A stretch of DNA of 64,000 nucleotides. It comes from Crambe crambe (Eukaryota; Porifera; Demospongiae; Poecilosclerida; Crambeidae). Each line of letters opens with the position of its first letter. Position 1 is the stretch's first letter. The position numbers and the translations under genes are program-made. Positions 1 through 10,178 of the stretch are shown piece by piece. Below the pieces are notes generated by a model that was given only the letters and a program-made list of their open reading frames with translations, had not been told where the DNA came from and did not search any database. Location: the NCBI GenBank assembly GCA_963924555.1, contig OZ004585.1, positions 2,183,488 to 2,247,487 of the forward strand, read 5' to 3'.

Positions 1-1744
1 CACAGAAGATAAATACTGTGACTACAGTCAGAGTTGTTCTGATAAATCAGAATTGAATATTCAACAGAATGCTTATGGCGATGGTTTCTTTCCCAAAGAC
101 TCTGGAATGGAGTGTCCTCCATGGAGGACTCTTTTGGGACAACAGAACATGTAAGTGTGCTCACTGTCATTATCCTTATGATATCATCAAATGTGATGAA
201 GAAAAGGGCAGTTCTGCTCTTTTGAATTACTACTTTGCCACATTCGATGACAGCAAGAATGTAACTCGAGTTGGTGCATGCATAATTATTACTGTAATAA
301 TACGAGTGGTGATGATAATGTGTACAACTCCCTTACATGGAATAACTCGATAATTAATATGCTTGTCATTCAACAGAGCTGGAGCACTATGTGGAAGATG
401 TCTGCCTGAACACTATCCCTTGGCATTCTCTTTTAACTTGACTTGTATCAAATGTTCTCACGTTGGTTGGAACTGGGGTAGGTACATCATGGCAGCTTAT
501 CTCCCACTAACGCTGTTCCGTTTCTTCTTTGAAATCAATGCTGTTACTAGTCACTTGCATCCAATCATCTGGTGCAATCAGGCTATTTCGATGTCAGCTA
601 TGTCACGAATGCTGTTCTTACATACCAGTTTGCAAAAACACCCTATACATATGATAATTATAAAGATAACACTTGCACTTTATGGAGTATGGAACTTTGA
701 TTTCTTTAGGACATTTTACTCCTATATCTGTCTTGGAATTGGTATTCTCTCCACCCTAGCTTTGGACTATGTCATTGCTGTGTATCCTCTACTCCTCATG
801 GCTATACTTACCTGTATGACAAGAACTACAGATTCATTATTGCTGTTTGGAAGCCGTTTCGATCATTTTTTTTTTCAAAATTTTTTTTGATGTCCAAACG
901 TCCACGCTTGACTCGTGTGTTACTTTCTTTTATTTATCAAGTGTCAAAATTCTCAGTGTGATATTTGACTTACTTTTCCCAACACCAGTATACGAACTCC
1001 ACCAGGATGGCTACAACTACAGTTCTGGACTATACTTTTCAGGGGGACATTGAATACTTTGGAAAAGAACATTTCCCCTATGCTATCCTGGCCATAATTG
1101 TGTCAATAATCTTTATTGTCTTACCACTCACTGTTCTTGCTCTCTATCCTTTTGCTTTCTTCCAGAAATTCCTGAATTGCATTCCTGTTCGCTGGCATAT
1201 CTCACACACCTTTATGGATGCCTTTCAAGGTGTCTATAAAGATGGGACAGAACCAGGCACTAGAGATTGTCGATGGTTTGCAGCTGTCTTCTTCCTACTA
1301 TGACTCATGGGTTTAGTGGTTTATGCTTTTGCTCATAATATCATCTTCTTGTATATTGCTGCTGTCGTTCTCTTGTTCCTAGTTTTACTGATAGTTAACG
1401 TGCAACCTTTCAAAGCTCCAGTTGCTCATTACTCAAAGATCAATGTCACTTTTTTCTCACTCCTTATCTTTATATATATTGTTGTATGTGGTTGGGATGT
1501 AGCAGGTATCAAAGTACACCAATTTCCTACGTATGTACTTTCATTTTTTGCTGCTATACTGTTCCTCTTTTCTACACTTTTCTATTGGATCTACTCACAT
1601 AGTGGATTAGGATTGAGGCTTGCTAGTAAGATCGGATCCTGGAGAAGAGGCTACAACTTAATGAATGGAGAGGAATCATGTGACTCTATGGCTCATGTAC
1701 GTGATCATCATTCAAGTGGTATTTTGGCCACATTTTCTCAATAA
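1..1744 (+). pseudogene. Broken copy 1 of Cys-rich multi-pass membrane protein family (5' end outside window)
   Basis: Translated pieces in three frames match the intact paralogue at 7154-8923 along almost its whole length: the ectodomain motif SFNRAGALCGRCLPEHYP, the HVGWNWGRYIMAAYLP segment opening the first membrane helix, the DGTEPGTRDCRWF motif and the last helices. The reading frame is broken several times (near 290-360, 800-900 and 1040), and there is an in-frame TGA at about 1301-1303 where the intact copy reads CGA (Arg). The signal peptide and start codon would lie upstream of the window. Since at least four independent lesions are present, it is almost certainly a pseudogene. The last reading frame closes at 1744. 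Function of the family is not known to me. Confidence 0.85.
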
Positions 1745-3114
1745 AGAACTCTATATCAGTGAATATAATTATCTGTGTGCATGTTGTATTTTATACAAAA
1801 CTTTCTTCACTAGATAATAGCCAGTTAGCTGAGAGCTAGTTCAATGGTCCTTAATGTTATAGTTGATTATATGTAGCTATAATTATTATGTATTCTTCCT
1901 ATATGATGTTCATGGATGAAGAACTACGTACATGAATAATACATTTACAAAGTGGACAATAATAAGGATGGTAATGGTGGTGACTGCACATCTGACATTC
2001 ACTCCCCTAAAATCTCCGGGGCTTATGAAGAGGTATTTGGACAGACAGTCCACAGACGAGTGGATGTCCCCGGTCTAGCGGACGAATAGAGTGTAAAGGG
2101 CCCGTCAGTTGGCCTGGGATGGCCACCCACATGAGGGGAGTGGCCCTTGCAATTTTCCAACCTTTTCTCCATCTCGACATGAGTTACGGAGACTAGTTAG
2201 TTAGTGCAAAGCCCGCACAATGTTACAAATAATAATGGTGGTAATGGTGGTAATGGTGGTGACTGCATTGTATAATATGTAACTATGTAGAGTATTTGTG
2301 GGGGGAAGTTTGCTTGAAAGCTTAATCTCTCCGGTAAAGTGCAGGGTGTCCAAAATGTAGTGCACAACTTATTTTCCCATATCTCAGCTACAACAATCAA
2401 TTGTCTCTGAAGGGCGGAGGCACCAAAGGGTGGATTCATTCTAAGGGGGGCACGTGCCCCTGGTGCCCCCCTGGTTCTGGATCCTCTGCCTATGTTAAGT
2501 GCATTTTTAAGTTATTCTGTGGTACTGTAGTGTGTTTGAGTTTTAAGGGCTAGCTATAATAGTACAGTACAATTTAATAACTCTACTTACTAGTGATGTG
2601 GGGCAAACGAGCATCATTCTTCCTAGTGGTGAAATGATAAAAACCACCTGCTAACCATTATCGACTCAATAAACACTACTTCGATATTGATTGTTGGGCT
2701 AATAGCTATATGCTTTTTTTTGCTTCACCAAGTGTTCTGTATGCTTCTCATGGTTGCTAGCTACTCTGAGTTTCTGGTGGGTCGTTAATAGCTAGTTGTG
2801 TGTTGTACCTAAGTGGTGTGTTGTATCTGGTGATGCCATCATCATACACTCTTACAATCCAACTTTGACAAGGAGCCCATAGCTAGCTATAGATGGTGAA
2901 TTCAGAATAATGTAAAAATGTTGCAGATTCCATTATAAGAAGATTAACCGGTCAGACTACTCCAAATGTTATCGTACAATCAATCCTGTCTATTGATGTC
3001 AGTTTTCTGGAAGAGTTTTCACTTTCTTACAATGATCTTCATAAAAATTTCACGTAAAATTCACTCTCTCTGAGTAGTTAACCAGTTTGTTTATTTCATG
3101 TTAATAGCTAGTTT
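1745..3114. other. Non-coding spacer with a small insertion flanked by direct repeats
   Basis: No convincing gene. A GC-richer segment of about 240 bp (1990-2227) sits between two near-identical GGTAATGGTGGTGACTGCA tracts (about 1959-1989 and 2228-2265), which looks like an insertion with a long target duplication or a slippage product. Around 2430-2480 is a C/G-rich stretch with a CCTCTGCC motif that resembles one end of the hAT-like elements seen at 3221 and 39483. The rest is AT-rich. Confidence 0.4.
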
Positions 3115-3760
3115 GCTTATAATACATGCTCATCATTCATCAGAACTGCACTACATGTACCTAGCTATGTAGCTGTCTGCCTGAATACTCCCCTCTGGCG
3201 TACTCTTTTAGCTTACATAACAGAGGCAGAGGAACCACTGGGGCACAGGGGGCATGTACCCCCCAAAAAATTTTCACAATAGCAATGTGCCCCCCCCCCC
3301 CAATATTTGCTACTAATAATGTATAGCTATCTTGCATGCTAGCTTATAATTGTTGTGATAAGAATGTTTTCTTCACACTTATACACATCGGACATCGGTC
3401 AATTAAGTGCCCCCCCCCCCCCCCAACCGAAATGATCTTCCTCCACCTCTGCATAAGTTATATTGATGCAGTTCAAAAAAGTTCAGCAACAAGAGAGTGA
3501 ACTTCAGTCAAGTAGCTGGCTAGCTAAACCCCCTTAGCCACCTTCACATCCTGATTAGGTACTGCACATCATGGCAGCATATTTCCCACTTTCATTCCTT
3601 GAAATCAAACCTGGGTGAGGCTGCCGTTCAATGCACTTTACCTTAGCTAAGTCACAAATGCTGCTCTTACATTGAAGGTTAGCAAAACACCCTACATAGC
3701 AACCTATACACAATAAAGGCATTCATTGGAGTATTTTACCCGAGATTATGTCCCAACATC
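3115..3760 (+). pseudogene. Decayed relic of the membrane protein family, split by a small transposon
   Basis: 3115-3220 still resembles the part encoding CSSFNRAGALCGRCLPEHYPL (for example GTCTGCCTGAATACTC, CGTACTCTTTTAGC). About 3560-3760 resembles the stretch from TACATCATGGCAGC through the first helices and TTTATGGAGT. Many indels and stops. A 231-bp element (3221-3451) interrupts it. A parallel relic sits at 6180-6560 upstream of the intact gene, so relic plus gene behave as one duplicated block. Confidence 0.6.
3221..3451. mobile_element. hAT-like non-autonomous element with 5-bp target duplication
   Basis: Starts CAGAGGCAGAGGAACC and ends TCCTCCACCTCTG, giving imperfect terminal inverted repeats (11 of the outer 13 bases). 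It is flanked by direct repeats CATAA at 3216-3220 and 3452-3456. The related relic near 6478 has the uninterrupted sequence, so the empty site is visible in the same window. The interior is C/G-homopolymer rich and non-coding. A CAGNGGCRGA-type end is usual for hAT elements, most of which make 8-bp duplications; five bases here would fit the reported 5-bp subgroup, but that assignment is an inference. Confidence 0.6.
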
Positions 3761-4281
3761 ATACCATGCAAGAAACCTGCTTAAATAGTGCCAAACTGCT
3801 GGGGCCATGAAGGTTGCTCCTGTAATATGGATTTGAGAGGTATAATTTCAAGAGCCTGTTAAAGTTACATGCGAAATAGCTATACATGTAGCTGAAACAA
3901 AGATAATTTGGAAAATGAATTGGCTTAGCCATTAGCTATGATGGATGACAATGGAATACTGCAGCCATTATGATAGATGATAATAAAATACTGCAGCCAT
4001 TATGATGGATGACAATGGAAATATACAGCCACATGTTTTGAAAACTAACGCATTCAGTTTTTGTTGTTTTTCCCAGAAGATATTTAGCTATACCATAACT
4101 AGAAGTGCTAGCTATACTAAAACAACAATAAAAATTAATTGTTATGATAACTAAATGATATTGATTTAAGTTCCTAAAAAAATTAATAGCCAACAATAAG
4201 CACTGCTATAAAACAATAAAAAATCTGTGATTAGCCATCATTGCATGCTCATCACTATCAATAATTAGCTATCATGTATAC
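3761..4281 (+). promoter_or_regulatory. Duplicated upstream region of membrane protein copy 2
   Basis: Non-coding. From about 3895 it matches the region immediately upstream of the intact gene (about 6770-7153) nearly base for base: tandem ATGGATGACAATG blocks, then GATATTTAGCTATACCAT and AGCACTGCTATAAAACAA shortly before the ATG. The TATAAAA at about 4206 (7086 in the other copy), some 70 bp upstream of the start, is a candidate TATA box. Conservation could reflect recent duplication rather than selection. Confidence 0.4.
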
Positions 4282-6149
4282 ATGCTAATATCTTTACTTG
4301 GTTATGTTGCTGCTATAGCATGCACAGAAGACAACAGTCAAAGTTGTTCTGACAGTTCAGAATCGAATATAGTTTATGGTGATGGTTTCTTGTCCGATTA
4401 TTCTGGAATGGAGTGTCCTCCAGGACTCTTTTATAACCACAACAGGGCATGTAAGTGTGCTCACTATCCTTATCGACGAAGAAAAGGGCACTTCTGCTCT
4501 CTTGGATTGCTACTGTGCCACATTTGATGATAGCAAGAATGTAACTCAAGTTGGTGTATGCATGTACAACTGTAATAATAATAAGAATGGTGTTGATGAT
4601 GTGTATGACTCCCTTACATGGAATAATTTGATGATAACATGCTCGTCATTCAACAGAGCTGGAGCACTATGTGGAAGATGTCTTCCTGAACACTATCCCC
4701 TGGCATACTCTTTTAACTTGACTTGTATCAAATATCCACATGTTGGCTGGAACTGGGGTAGTACATCATGGCAGCTTATCTCCCACTAACGCTGTTCTGT
4801 TTCTTCCCGTGTAGAACTTACCGCGAAATAGCGCACAATCTAACGATAATCGCGCGTTATTACGCGTATCAACTCCTTTCAACTCCTTTTATCGCGCTAC
4901 AAAATACGCGCAATCAACGAAAAAACCTGCGAAATCGCGGAAATCTGTACGCGTACGCGCAGTGGCTTTACATTTTTTTGGTGGATTTTATTTTTGTTGA
5001 TATGGCCTTGGCTAATCTCTCTACCATGAGCGACAAAAATATTTCTTTCACCAAATTATTGGACTAAACATCGCGAAAATGCGCTATCGAGAGCGTAGCG
5101 TGCACTGCGCGTTAATGTGCGCTAAACGGCGCTCTTACGCGAATTTACGTGGCCATAATAACGCGTAATCCGCGAGTTTTTACGTGAGATGACGTTACTA
5201 CGCGTCGATTTTGACAGCGAATTAACGCATTATTACGCGCTATATCGCGCGAAGTTCGATACGGGTTTGTTTTATTCTTTGAAATTAATGTTGTTACTAG
5301 TCACTTGCATCCAGTTATCTGGTGCAGTCAGTCTCTCTCTCTCTCAACATCAGCTCTGTCACAAATGATGTTCTTACATACAGGCTTGCAAAAGCACCCT
5401 AGCTATATATATATGATAATCATAATAGACAACATTGTCACTTTATGGAGTATGGAACTTCGATTTCTTTAGGCCTTTTTACTCCGATATTTGTCTTGGA
5501 ATAGGTTTTCTCCCCACTCTAGCTTTGGACTATGTCATTGCTGTGTATCCTCTCCTCCTCATGGCTATCACCTATCTACTTGTAAACCTGTATGATAAGA
5601 ACTATATAGATTTATTGTTGCCATGTGGAAGCCATTTCGAGCATGATTTTCCTTTTTCAAGAAAAATTTTGATGTCCGAACATCCATAATTGACTCGTGT
5701 GTTACTTTCTTTTATTTATCAAGTGTCAAATTTCTCAGTGTGACATTTAACTTACTTGTCCCAACACCAGTATACGAACTCCACCAGGATGGCTACAACT
5801 ACACTTTTGGACTGTATACTATTCAGGGGACATTGAATACTTCGGCAAAGAACATCTCCTTTATGCTATCCTGGCCATAATTATTTCAATAGTCTTTGTT
5901 GTCTTACCACTCACTGTTCTTGCTCTCTATCCATTTTCTTTCTTCCAGAAGTTCTTGAATTGCACTCCTGTTCACAGGCATATCTTGCACACGTTTATGG
6001 GCTCTTTTCAAGGAGTTCATAAAGATGGCACAGAACCAGGTACTAGAGATTGTCGATGGTTTGCAGCTGTCTTCTTCTTGGTACGAGTGATCAGTTTTGT
6101 TGCTTACGCATTTGCTCATAATATCATCTTCTTCTACTGGTATATATAA
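4282..6149 (+). pseudogene. Broken copy 2 of Cys-rich multi-pass membrane protein, interrupted by a CpG-rich element
   Basis: The start (MLISLLGYVAAIAC signal peptide, then ECPPGLF) is very close to the intact paralogue. The frame is lost at about 4465 (short deletion in the Cys-rich part), the gene is split at 4806-5265 by an inserted element, and it has further frameshifts (about 5330, 5410, 5600 and 5820). The 3' part stops at about 6135 (HNIIFFYW), some 390 bp before the intact copy ends, where unrelated or decayed sequence begins. A CT microsatellite expansion is visible at 5333-5344. The gene cannot give a full product. Confidence 0.85.
4806..5265. mobile_element. CpG-rich MITE inserted in copy 2
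   Basis: This 460-bp block is absent from the three other family copies. Its ends read CCCGTGTAGAACTTACCGCG and, on the other strand, CCCGTATCGAACTTCGCGCG (16 of 20 identical). Comparison with the intact copy (CTGTTTCTTTGTTTTATT) leaves only TT duplicated, so the target duplication appears to be 2 bp. Its base composition is unlike everything around it: dozens of CG dinucleotides in words such as CGCG, TACGCG and ACGCGT in an otherwise CpG-poor, AT-rich region. There is no coding capacity. Superfamily not assigned; ISL2EU-type elements also make 2-bp duplications, but nothing else here supports that. Confidence 0.7.
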
Positions 6150-6179
6150 CAGCATGGATCCATGCTAACAGTAACAAGC

Positions 6180-6560
6180 CAGAATTGAATATTCAAAAGA
6201 ATGGTGATTGTCCAAGGATTTTGGTAGCAATGTAGTGTCTTCCAGTGTATTTTTTGTAATAACAGGGCATGTAAGGGTCCTCACTGGCTATCCAAGAACT
6301 TGCAACTTGTGCTATCTTGGATTGCTGCTGTACCAGATTCTAGGTATAACTGTAACAATTGTAACTTTCATCTAGTTTGCTTATAAATTACATGCTCATC
6401 ATTCGTCAGAACTGCACTACATGTAGCTTTGTAGCTGTCTGCCTGAATACTCTCCTCTGGCATAGCTACTCTTTTAATTTATATACATTATATTGATGGC
6501 TGTGTGCAGTTCAAAAAAGTTCAGCAACAAGAGAGTGAACTTTACCCCCTTACATCTAGC
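6180..6560 (+). pseudogene. Decayed 5' relic of the membrane protein family
   Basis: Sequence from CAGAATTGAATATTCAAAAGAATG (compare 10275-10295) through AACAGGGCATGTAAGGGTCCTCAC matches the ectodomain-coding region of copy 4 with many deletions. 6380-6480 matches the CSSFNRAG to LPEHYP part as the relic at 3115 does. It ends in a fragment of a hairpin-type repeat (AGCAACAAGAGAGTGAACTT, about 6522-6541), also present at 3485-3505. Confidence 0.55.
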
Positions 6561-7153
6561 TTGATTAGCTAGTTCATTACCAAACCTTTTCTCCTTCTCC
6601 TTAAGTTGGTGTTCAGTAGCGTGATCATAGCAAGGTTAAATGGCAATAAATAGTGGGGCCAGGAAGGTTGAAACAACTCCTGTAACATGGATTTGAAAAA
6701 TAAGGTATAACTTCAAGATCCTGTTAAAGTTTACATGCAAAATATACATGAAGCCTAATAGCTAGCTATTTTGAAACAAAAGATAATTTGGAAATCAAAT
6801 CGGCTCGGGATGGATGACAATGAAATAGCTACTGAAGCCGTTATGATCAGATGGATGACAATGAAATACTGCAGCCATTATGATGGATGACAATGGAAAT
6901 ATACAGCCACATGTTTAGATAACTAATGCATTCATTCTTTTGTTGTTTTACCCAAAAGATATTTAGCTATACCATAACTAGAAGTGCTAGCTATACTAAA
7001 ACAACAATAAAACTTAATTGTTATGACAACGAAATGATAGTGATTTAAGTTCCTTAAAAAATTTAATAGCCAACAATAAGCACTGCTATAAAACAAAGAA
7101 AAATCTGTGATTAGCCATCATTGCATGCTTATCACTATCAATAATTAGCTATC
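6561..7153 (+). promoter_or_regulatory. Upstream region of the intact membrane protein gene
   Basis: No gene. Carries the duplicated block shared with 3895-4281, including two to three ATGGATGACAATG repeats and a TATAAAA at about 7086-7092, some 65 bp before the ATG. It is the best candidate for promoter sequence, but the sequence alone does not prove activity. Confidence 0.4.
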
Positions 7154-8923
7154 ATGTACATGCTAATATCTCTGCTTGGTTATGTTACCGCTATAGCATG
7201 CACAGAAGACAACAGTCAAAGTTGTTCTGATAATTCAGAATCGAATATAGTTTATGGTGATGGTTTATTGTCCGATAATTCTGGAATGGAGTGTCCTCCA
7301 GGACTCTTTTGTAACAGCAACAGGACATGTAAATGTGCTCACTATCCTTATCCTGATGACATAATCAAGTGTGATGAAGAAAAGGGCACTTCTGTTATCT
7401 TGGATTGCTACTGTGCCACATTTGATGACAGCAAGAATGTAACGCAAGTTGGTGCATGCATGTACAACTGTAATAAGAATAAGAGTGATAATGATAATGT
7501 GTATGACTCCCTTACACGGAATAATTTGATGATAACATGCTCGTCATTCAACAGAGCTGGAGCACTATGTGGAAGATGTCTTCCTGAACACTATCCCCTG
7601 GCATACTCTTTTAACTTGACTTGTATCAAATGTCCACATGTTGGCTGGAACTGGGGTAGGTACATCATGGCAGCTTATCTCCCACTAACGCTATTCTGTT
7701 TCTTTGTTTTATTCTTTGAAATCAATGTTGTTACTAGTCACTTGCATCCAGTTATCTGGTGCAGTCAGTCTCTCTCAACATCAGCTCTGTCACGAATGAT
7801 GTTCTTACATACAGGCTTGCAAAAACTCCCTATATATATGATAATCATAAAGACAACATTGTCACTTTATGGAGTATGGAACTTCGATTTCTTTAGGCCT
7901 TTTTACTCCGATATTTGTCTTGGAATAGGTTTTCTCCCCACTCTAGCTTTGGACTATGTCATTGCTGTGTACCCTCTCCTCCTCATGGCTATCACCTACC
8001 TACTTGTAAACCTGTATGATAAGAACTATAGATTTATCGTTGCCATGTGGAAGCCATTTCGAGCATCATTTTCCTTTTTCAAGAAAAACTTTGATGTCCG
8101 AACATCCATAATTGACTCGTGTGTTACTTTCTTTTATTTATCAAGTGTCAAATTTCTCAGTGTGACATTTGACTTACTTGTCCCAACACCAGTATACGAA
8201 CTCCACCAGGATGGCTACGACTACACTTTTGGACTGTACTATTCAGGGGACATTGAATACTTTGGCAAAGAACATCTCCCCTATGCTACCCTGGCCATAA
8301 TTATTTCAATAGTCTTTGTTGTCTTACCACTCACTGTTCTTGCTCTCTATCCATTTTCTTTCTTCCAGAAGTTCTTGAATTGCACTCCTGTTCGCAGGCA
8401 TGTCTTGCACACCTTTATGGACTCTTTTCAAGGAGTTTATAAAGATGGCACAGAACCAGGTACTAGAGATTGTCGATGGTTTGCAGCTGTCTTCTTCTTG
8501 GTACGAGTGATCAGTTTTGTGGCTTACGCATTTGCTCATAATATCATCTTCTTCTATCTTAGTGCTATCTTGTTCATACTTATAGTTTTACTGATAGTTA
8601 ATGTGCAACCTTTCAAAGCTCCAGTTGCTCATTACTCAAAGATCAATGCCACTTTTTTCTCATTCCTTATCTTTATTGACATTGTTGTATGTGGCTGGGA
8701 TGCAGCAGGTATCAAAGTACACCAATTCCTTCAGGTTTTCGATGTACTTTTTATTTTTGCTGCACTTGTTCCTTTCCTCTACACATCTCTAATGATTCTT
8801 CACTGGATCTACTCACATAGTGAATTAAGGTCGTGGCTTGCTAGATTCAGGAGAAGAGGCTATGACTTGATAAATGGAAACGGAAAAGAATTATGTGACA
8901 CTATGGCTCATGTACGTATGTGA
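7154..8923 (+). CDS. Cys-rich multi-pass membrane protein (intact member of tandem family)
   Basis: Single uninterrupted frame of 589 codons starting at the first ATG after the duplicated upstream block. Residues 1-15 form a signal peptide (MYMLISLLGYVTAIA). An extracellular Cys-rich region follows (about 20-170), with motifs ECPPGLFC, CKCAHYPYP, CYCATF, LCGRCLPEHYPL and CIKCPHVGW and several N-glycosylation sites. From about residue 175 there are roughly eight to nine hydrophobic segments, for example IMAAYLPLTLFCFFVLFF, LAIIISIVFVVLPLTVLAL and LSAILFILIVLLIVNV. The polar stretch HTFMDSFQGVYKDGTEPGTRDCRW between helices is shared by all copies. I take it for a surface receptor-like or channel-like protein of a lineage-expanded sponge family; no ligand or activity can be assigned. 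It is the only one of four clustered copies with no lesion. Confidence 0.85.
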   Translation: MYMLISLLGYVTAIACTEDNSQSCSDNSESNIVYGDGLLSDNSGMECPPGLFCNSNRTCKCAHYPYPDDIIKCDEEKGTSVILDCYCATFDDSKNVTQVGACMYNCNKNKSDNDNVYDSLTRNNLMITCSSFNRAGALCGRCLPEHYPLAYSFNLTCIKCPHVGWNWGRYIMAAYLPLTLFCFFVLFFEINVVTSHLHPVIWCSQSLSTSALSRMMFLHTGLQKLPIYMIIIKTTLSLYGVWNFDFFRPFYSDICLGIGFLPTLALDYVIAVYPLLLMAITYLLVNLYDKNYRFIVAMWKPFRASFSFFKKNFDVRTSIIDSCVTFFYLSSVKFLSVTFDLLVPTPVYELHQDGYDYTFGLYYSGDIEYFGKEHLPYATLAIIISIVFVVLPLTVLALYPFSFFQKFLNCTPVRRHVLHTFMDSFQGVYKDGTEPGTRDCRWFAAVFFLVRVISFVAYAFAHNIIFFYLSAILFILIVLLIVNVQPFKAPVAHYSKINATFFSFLIFIDIVVCGWDAAGIKVHQFLQVFDVLFIFAALVPFLYTSLMILHWIYSHSELRSWLARFRRRGYDLINGNGKELCDTMAHVRM

Positions 8924-9190
8924 GCTTCATTCAAGTGGTAATTTGGCCCACAAAAAATTGATTAAAGTGTATAAGACATTCTTCAGTATAGTTAATAGCT
9001 ACAAAGCTAGCTCTCGTTACCATAAATTTATTACGTAGCTTTATTAATGAACACTTTTATAAGTATATCCTTCCTCTATCATATGAATGGGTAAGGAACT
9101 AAATTGCACATTCAAAGAGCAGTATGAGAACTGACTCAGGTGATTACTGCATAGTATTCTGGGGAGGGGGGGGGGGAGTCCCATGCAGGG
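8924..9190. other. 3' flank of the intact membrane protein gene
   Basis: AT-rich, non-coding. It resembles the 3' flank of copy 4 (11950-12130), including a G homopolymer just before the minisatellite (9163-9177), which fits block duplication. Confidence 0.35.
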
Positions 9191-9640
9191 TTGTACTTGA
9201 CTTCTACCCGGCACTCTCACAGTCTTGTACTTGACTTCTACCCGGCACTCTCACAGTCTTGTACTTGACTTCTACCCGGCACTCTCACAGTCTTGTACTT
9301 GACTTCTACCCGGCACTCTCGCAGTCTTGTACTTGACTTCTACCTGGCACTTTCGCAGTCTTGTACTTGACTTCTACGTACCTGGCACTTTTGCAGTCTT
9401 GTACTTGACTTCTACCTGGCACTCTCGCAGTCTTGTACTCGACTTCTATGTACCTGGCACTTTCGCAGTCTTGTACTCGACTTCTATGTACCTGGCACTT
9501 TCGCAGTCTTGTACTCGACTTCTATGTACCTGGCACTTTCGCAGTCTTGTACTCGACTTCTATGTACCTGGCACTTTCGCAGTCTTGTACTCGACTTCTA
9601 CCTGGCACTTTCGCAGTTGACTTCTATGTACCTGGTACTT
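9191..9640. repeat. Minisatellite, 34/38-bp unit, about 12 copies
   Basis: Head-to-tail repeats of a unit reading CTTGTACTTGACTTCTAC followed by CCGGCACTCTCACAGT. The first five units are 34 bp; later ones carry a GTAC insertion (CTATGTACCTGGCAC) giving 38 bp, and the T-to-C change TACTCGAC spreads over the last five. The unit variants are ordered along the array, which suggests growth from one side. Open frames across it (for example 9327-9620) only reflect the absence of stops in the unit. A single degenerate unit near 12243-12262 lies after copy 4. Confidence 0.9.
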
Positions 9641-10178
9641 TCACCGTGCTATTATGTAATGCATCATAATTATTATTAGTTCCCTTGTTGAAGAAGCATG
9701 CACCCTAATGATTCCTGTTACTCCTGGGTCATCTTGTTGTCCATCAATGTTTGTGTCCAATAAGTATAATGATCGGGTCACCCTATAATAATGAGAACAC
9801 TTCCCTATCTTAATTAGCATAAGGCATGCAGGTGTAGTCTCATTTGGGAGGTTGTATTAGCTGGAATACATGTACATAGATGCTATTTGGATACCTTTTG
9901 GTATGAATTGTGCTATCATAACACAAAGAGAAGTCTAATAACCATTTGATATACAGTAACTTTATCAAGAGGATCGAAATTGTCAACATCGTTAATTGAG
10001 ACAATTTCATGAATACTGTGTTATCATAACATGAAGAGAAGTCTATAAAGCTCACTTTCTAGAAATAGTCAACATTGCTATAATAGTCAAGAAGTAATAC
10101 TGAATAAAACTGTTATAGAAGTTTGAAAGAAGAATTAGATATTACTACATACGTATCACAATTAGCTAGCTATCTGTC
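9641..10178. other. Intergenic region upstream of copy 4
   Basis: AT-rich, non-coding. A pair of imperfect repeats around TATCATAACA.AAGAGAAGTCTA (9913-9938 and 10021-10045) is the only visible structure. Nothing else recognisable. Confidence 0.3.

Noticed and set aside
9191-9640. CRISPR-like array
   Set aside because: Repeats are contiguous without unique spacers, in a eukaryotic context.
9327-9669. Two open frames of 97 and 78 codons
   Set aside because: By-products of the 34/38-bp minisatellite, which lacks stops in two frames.
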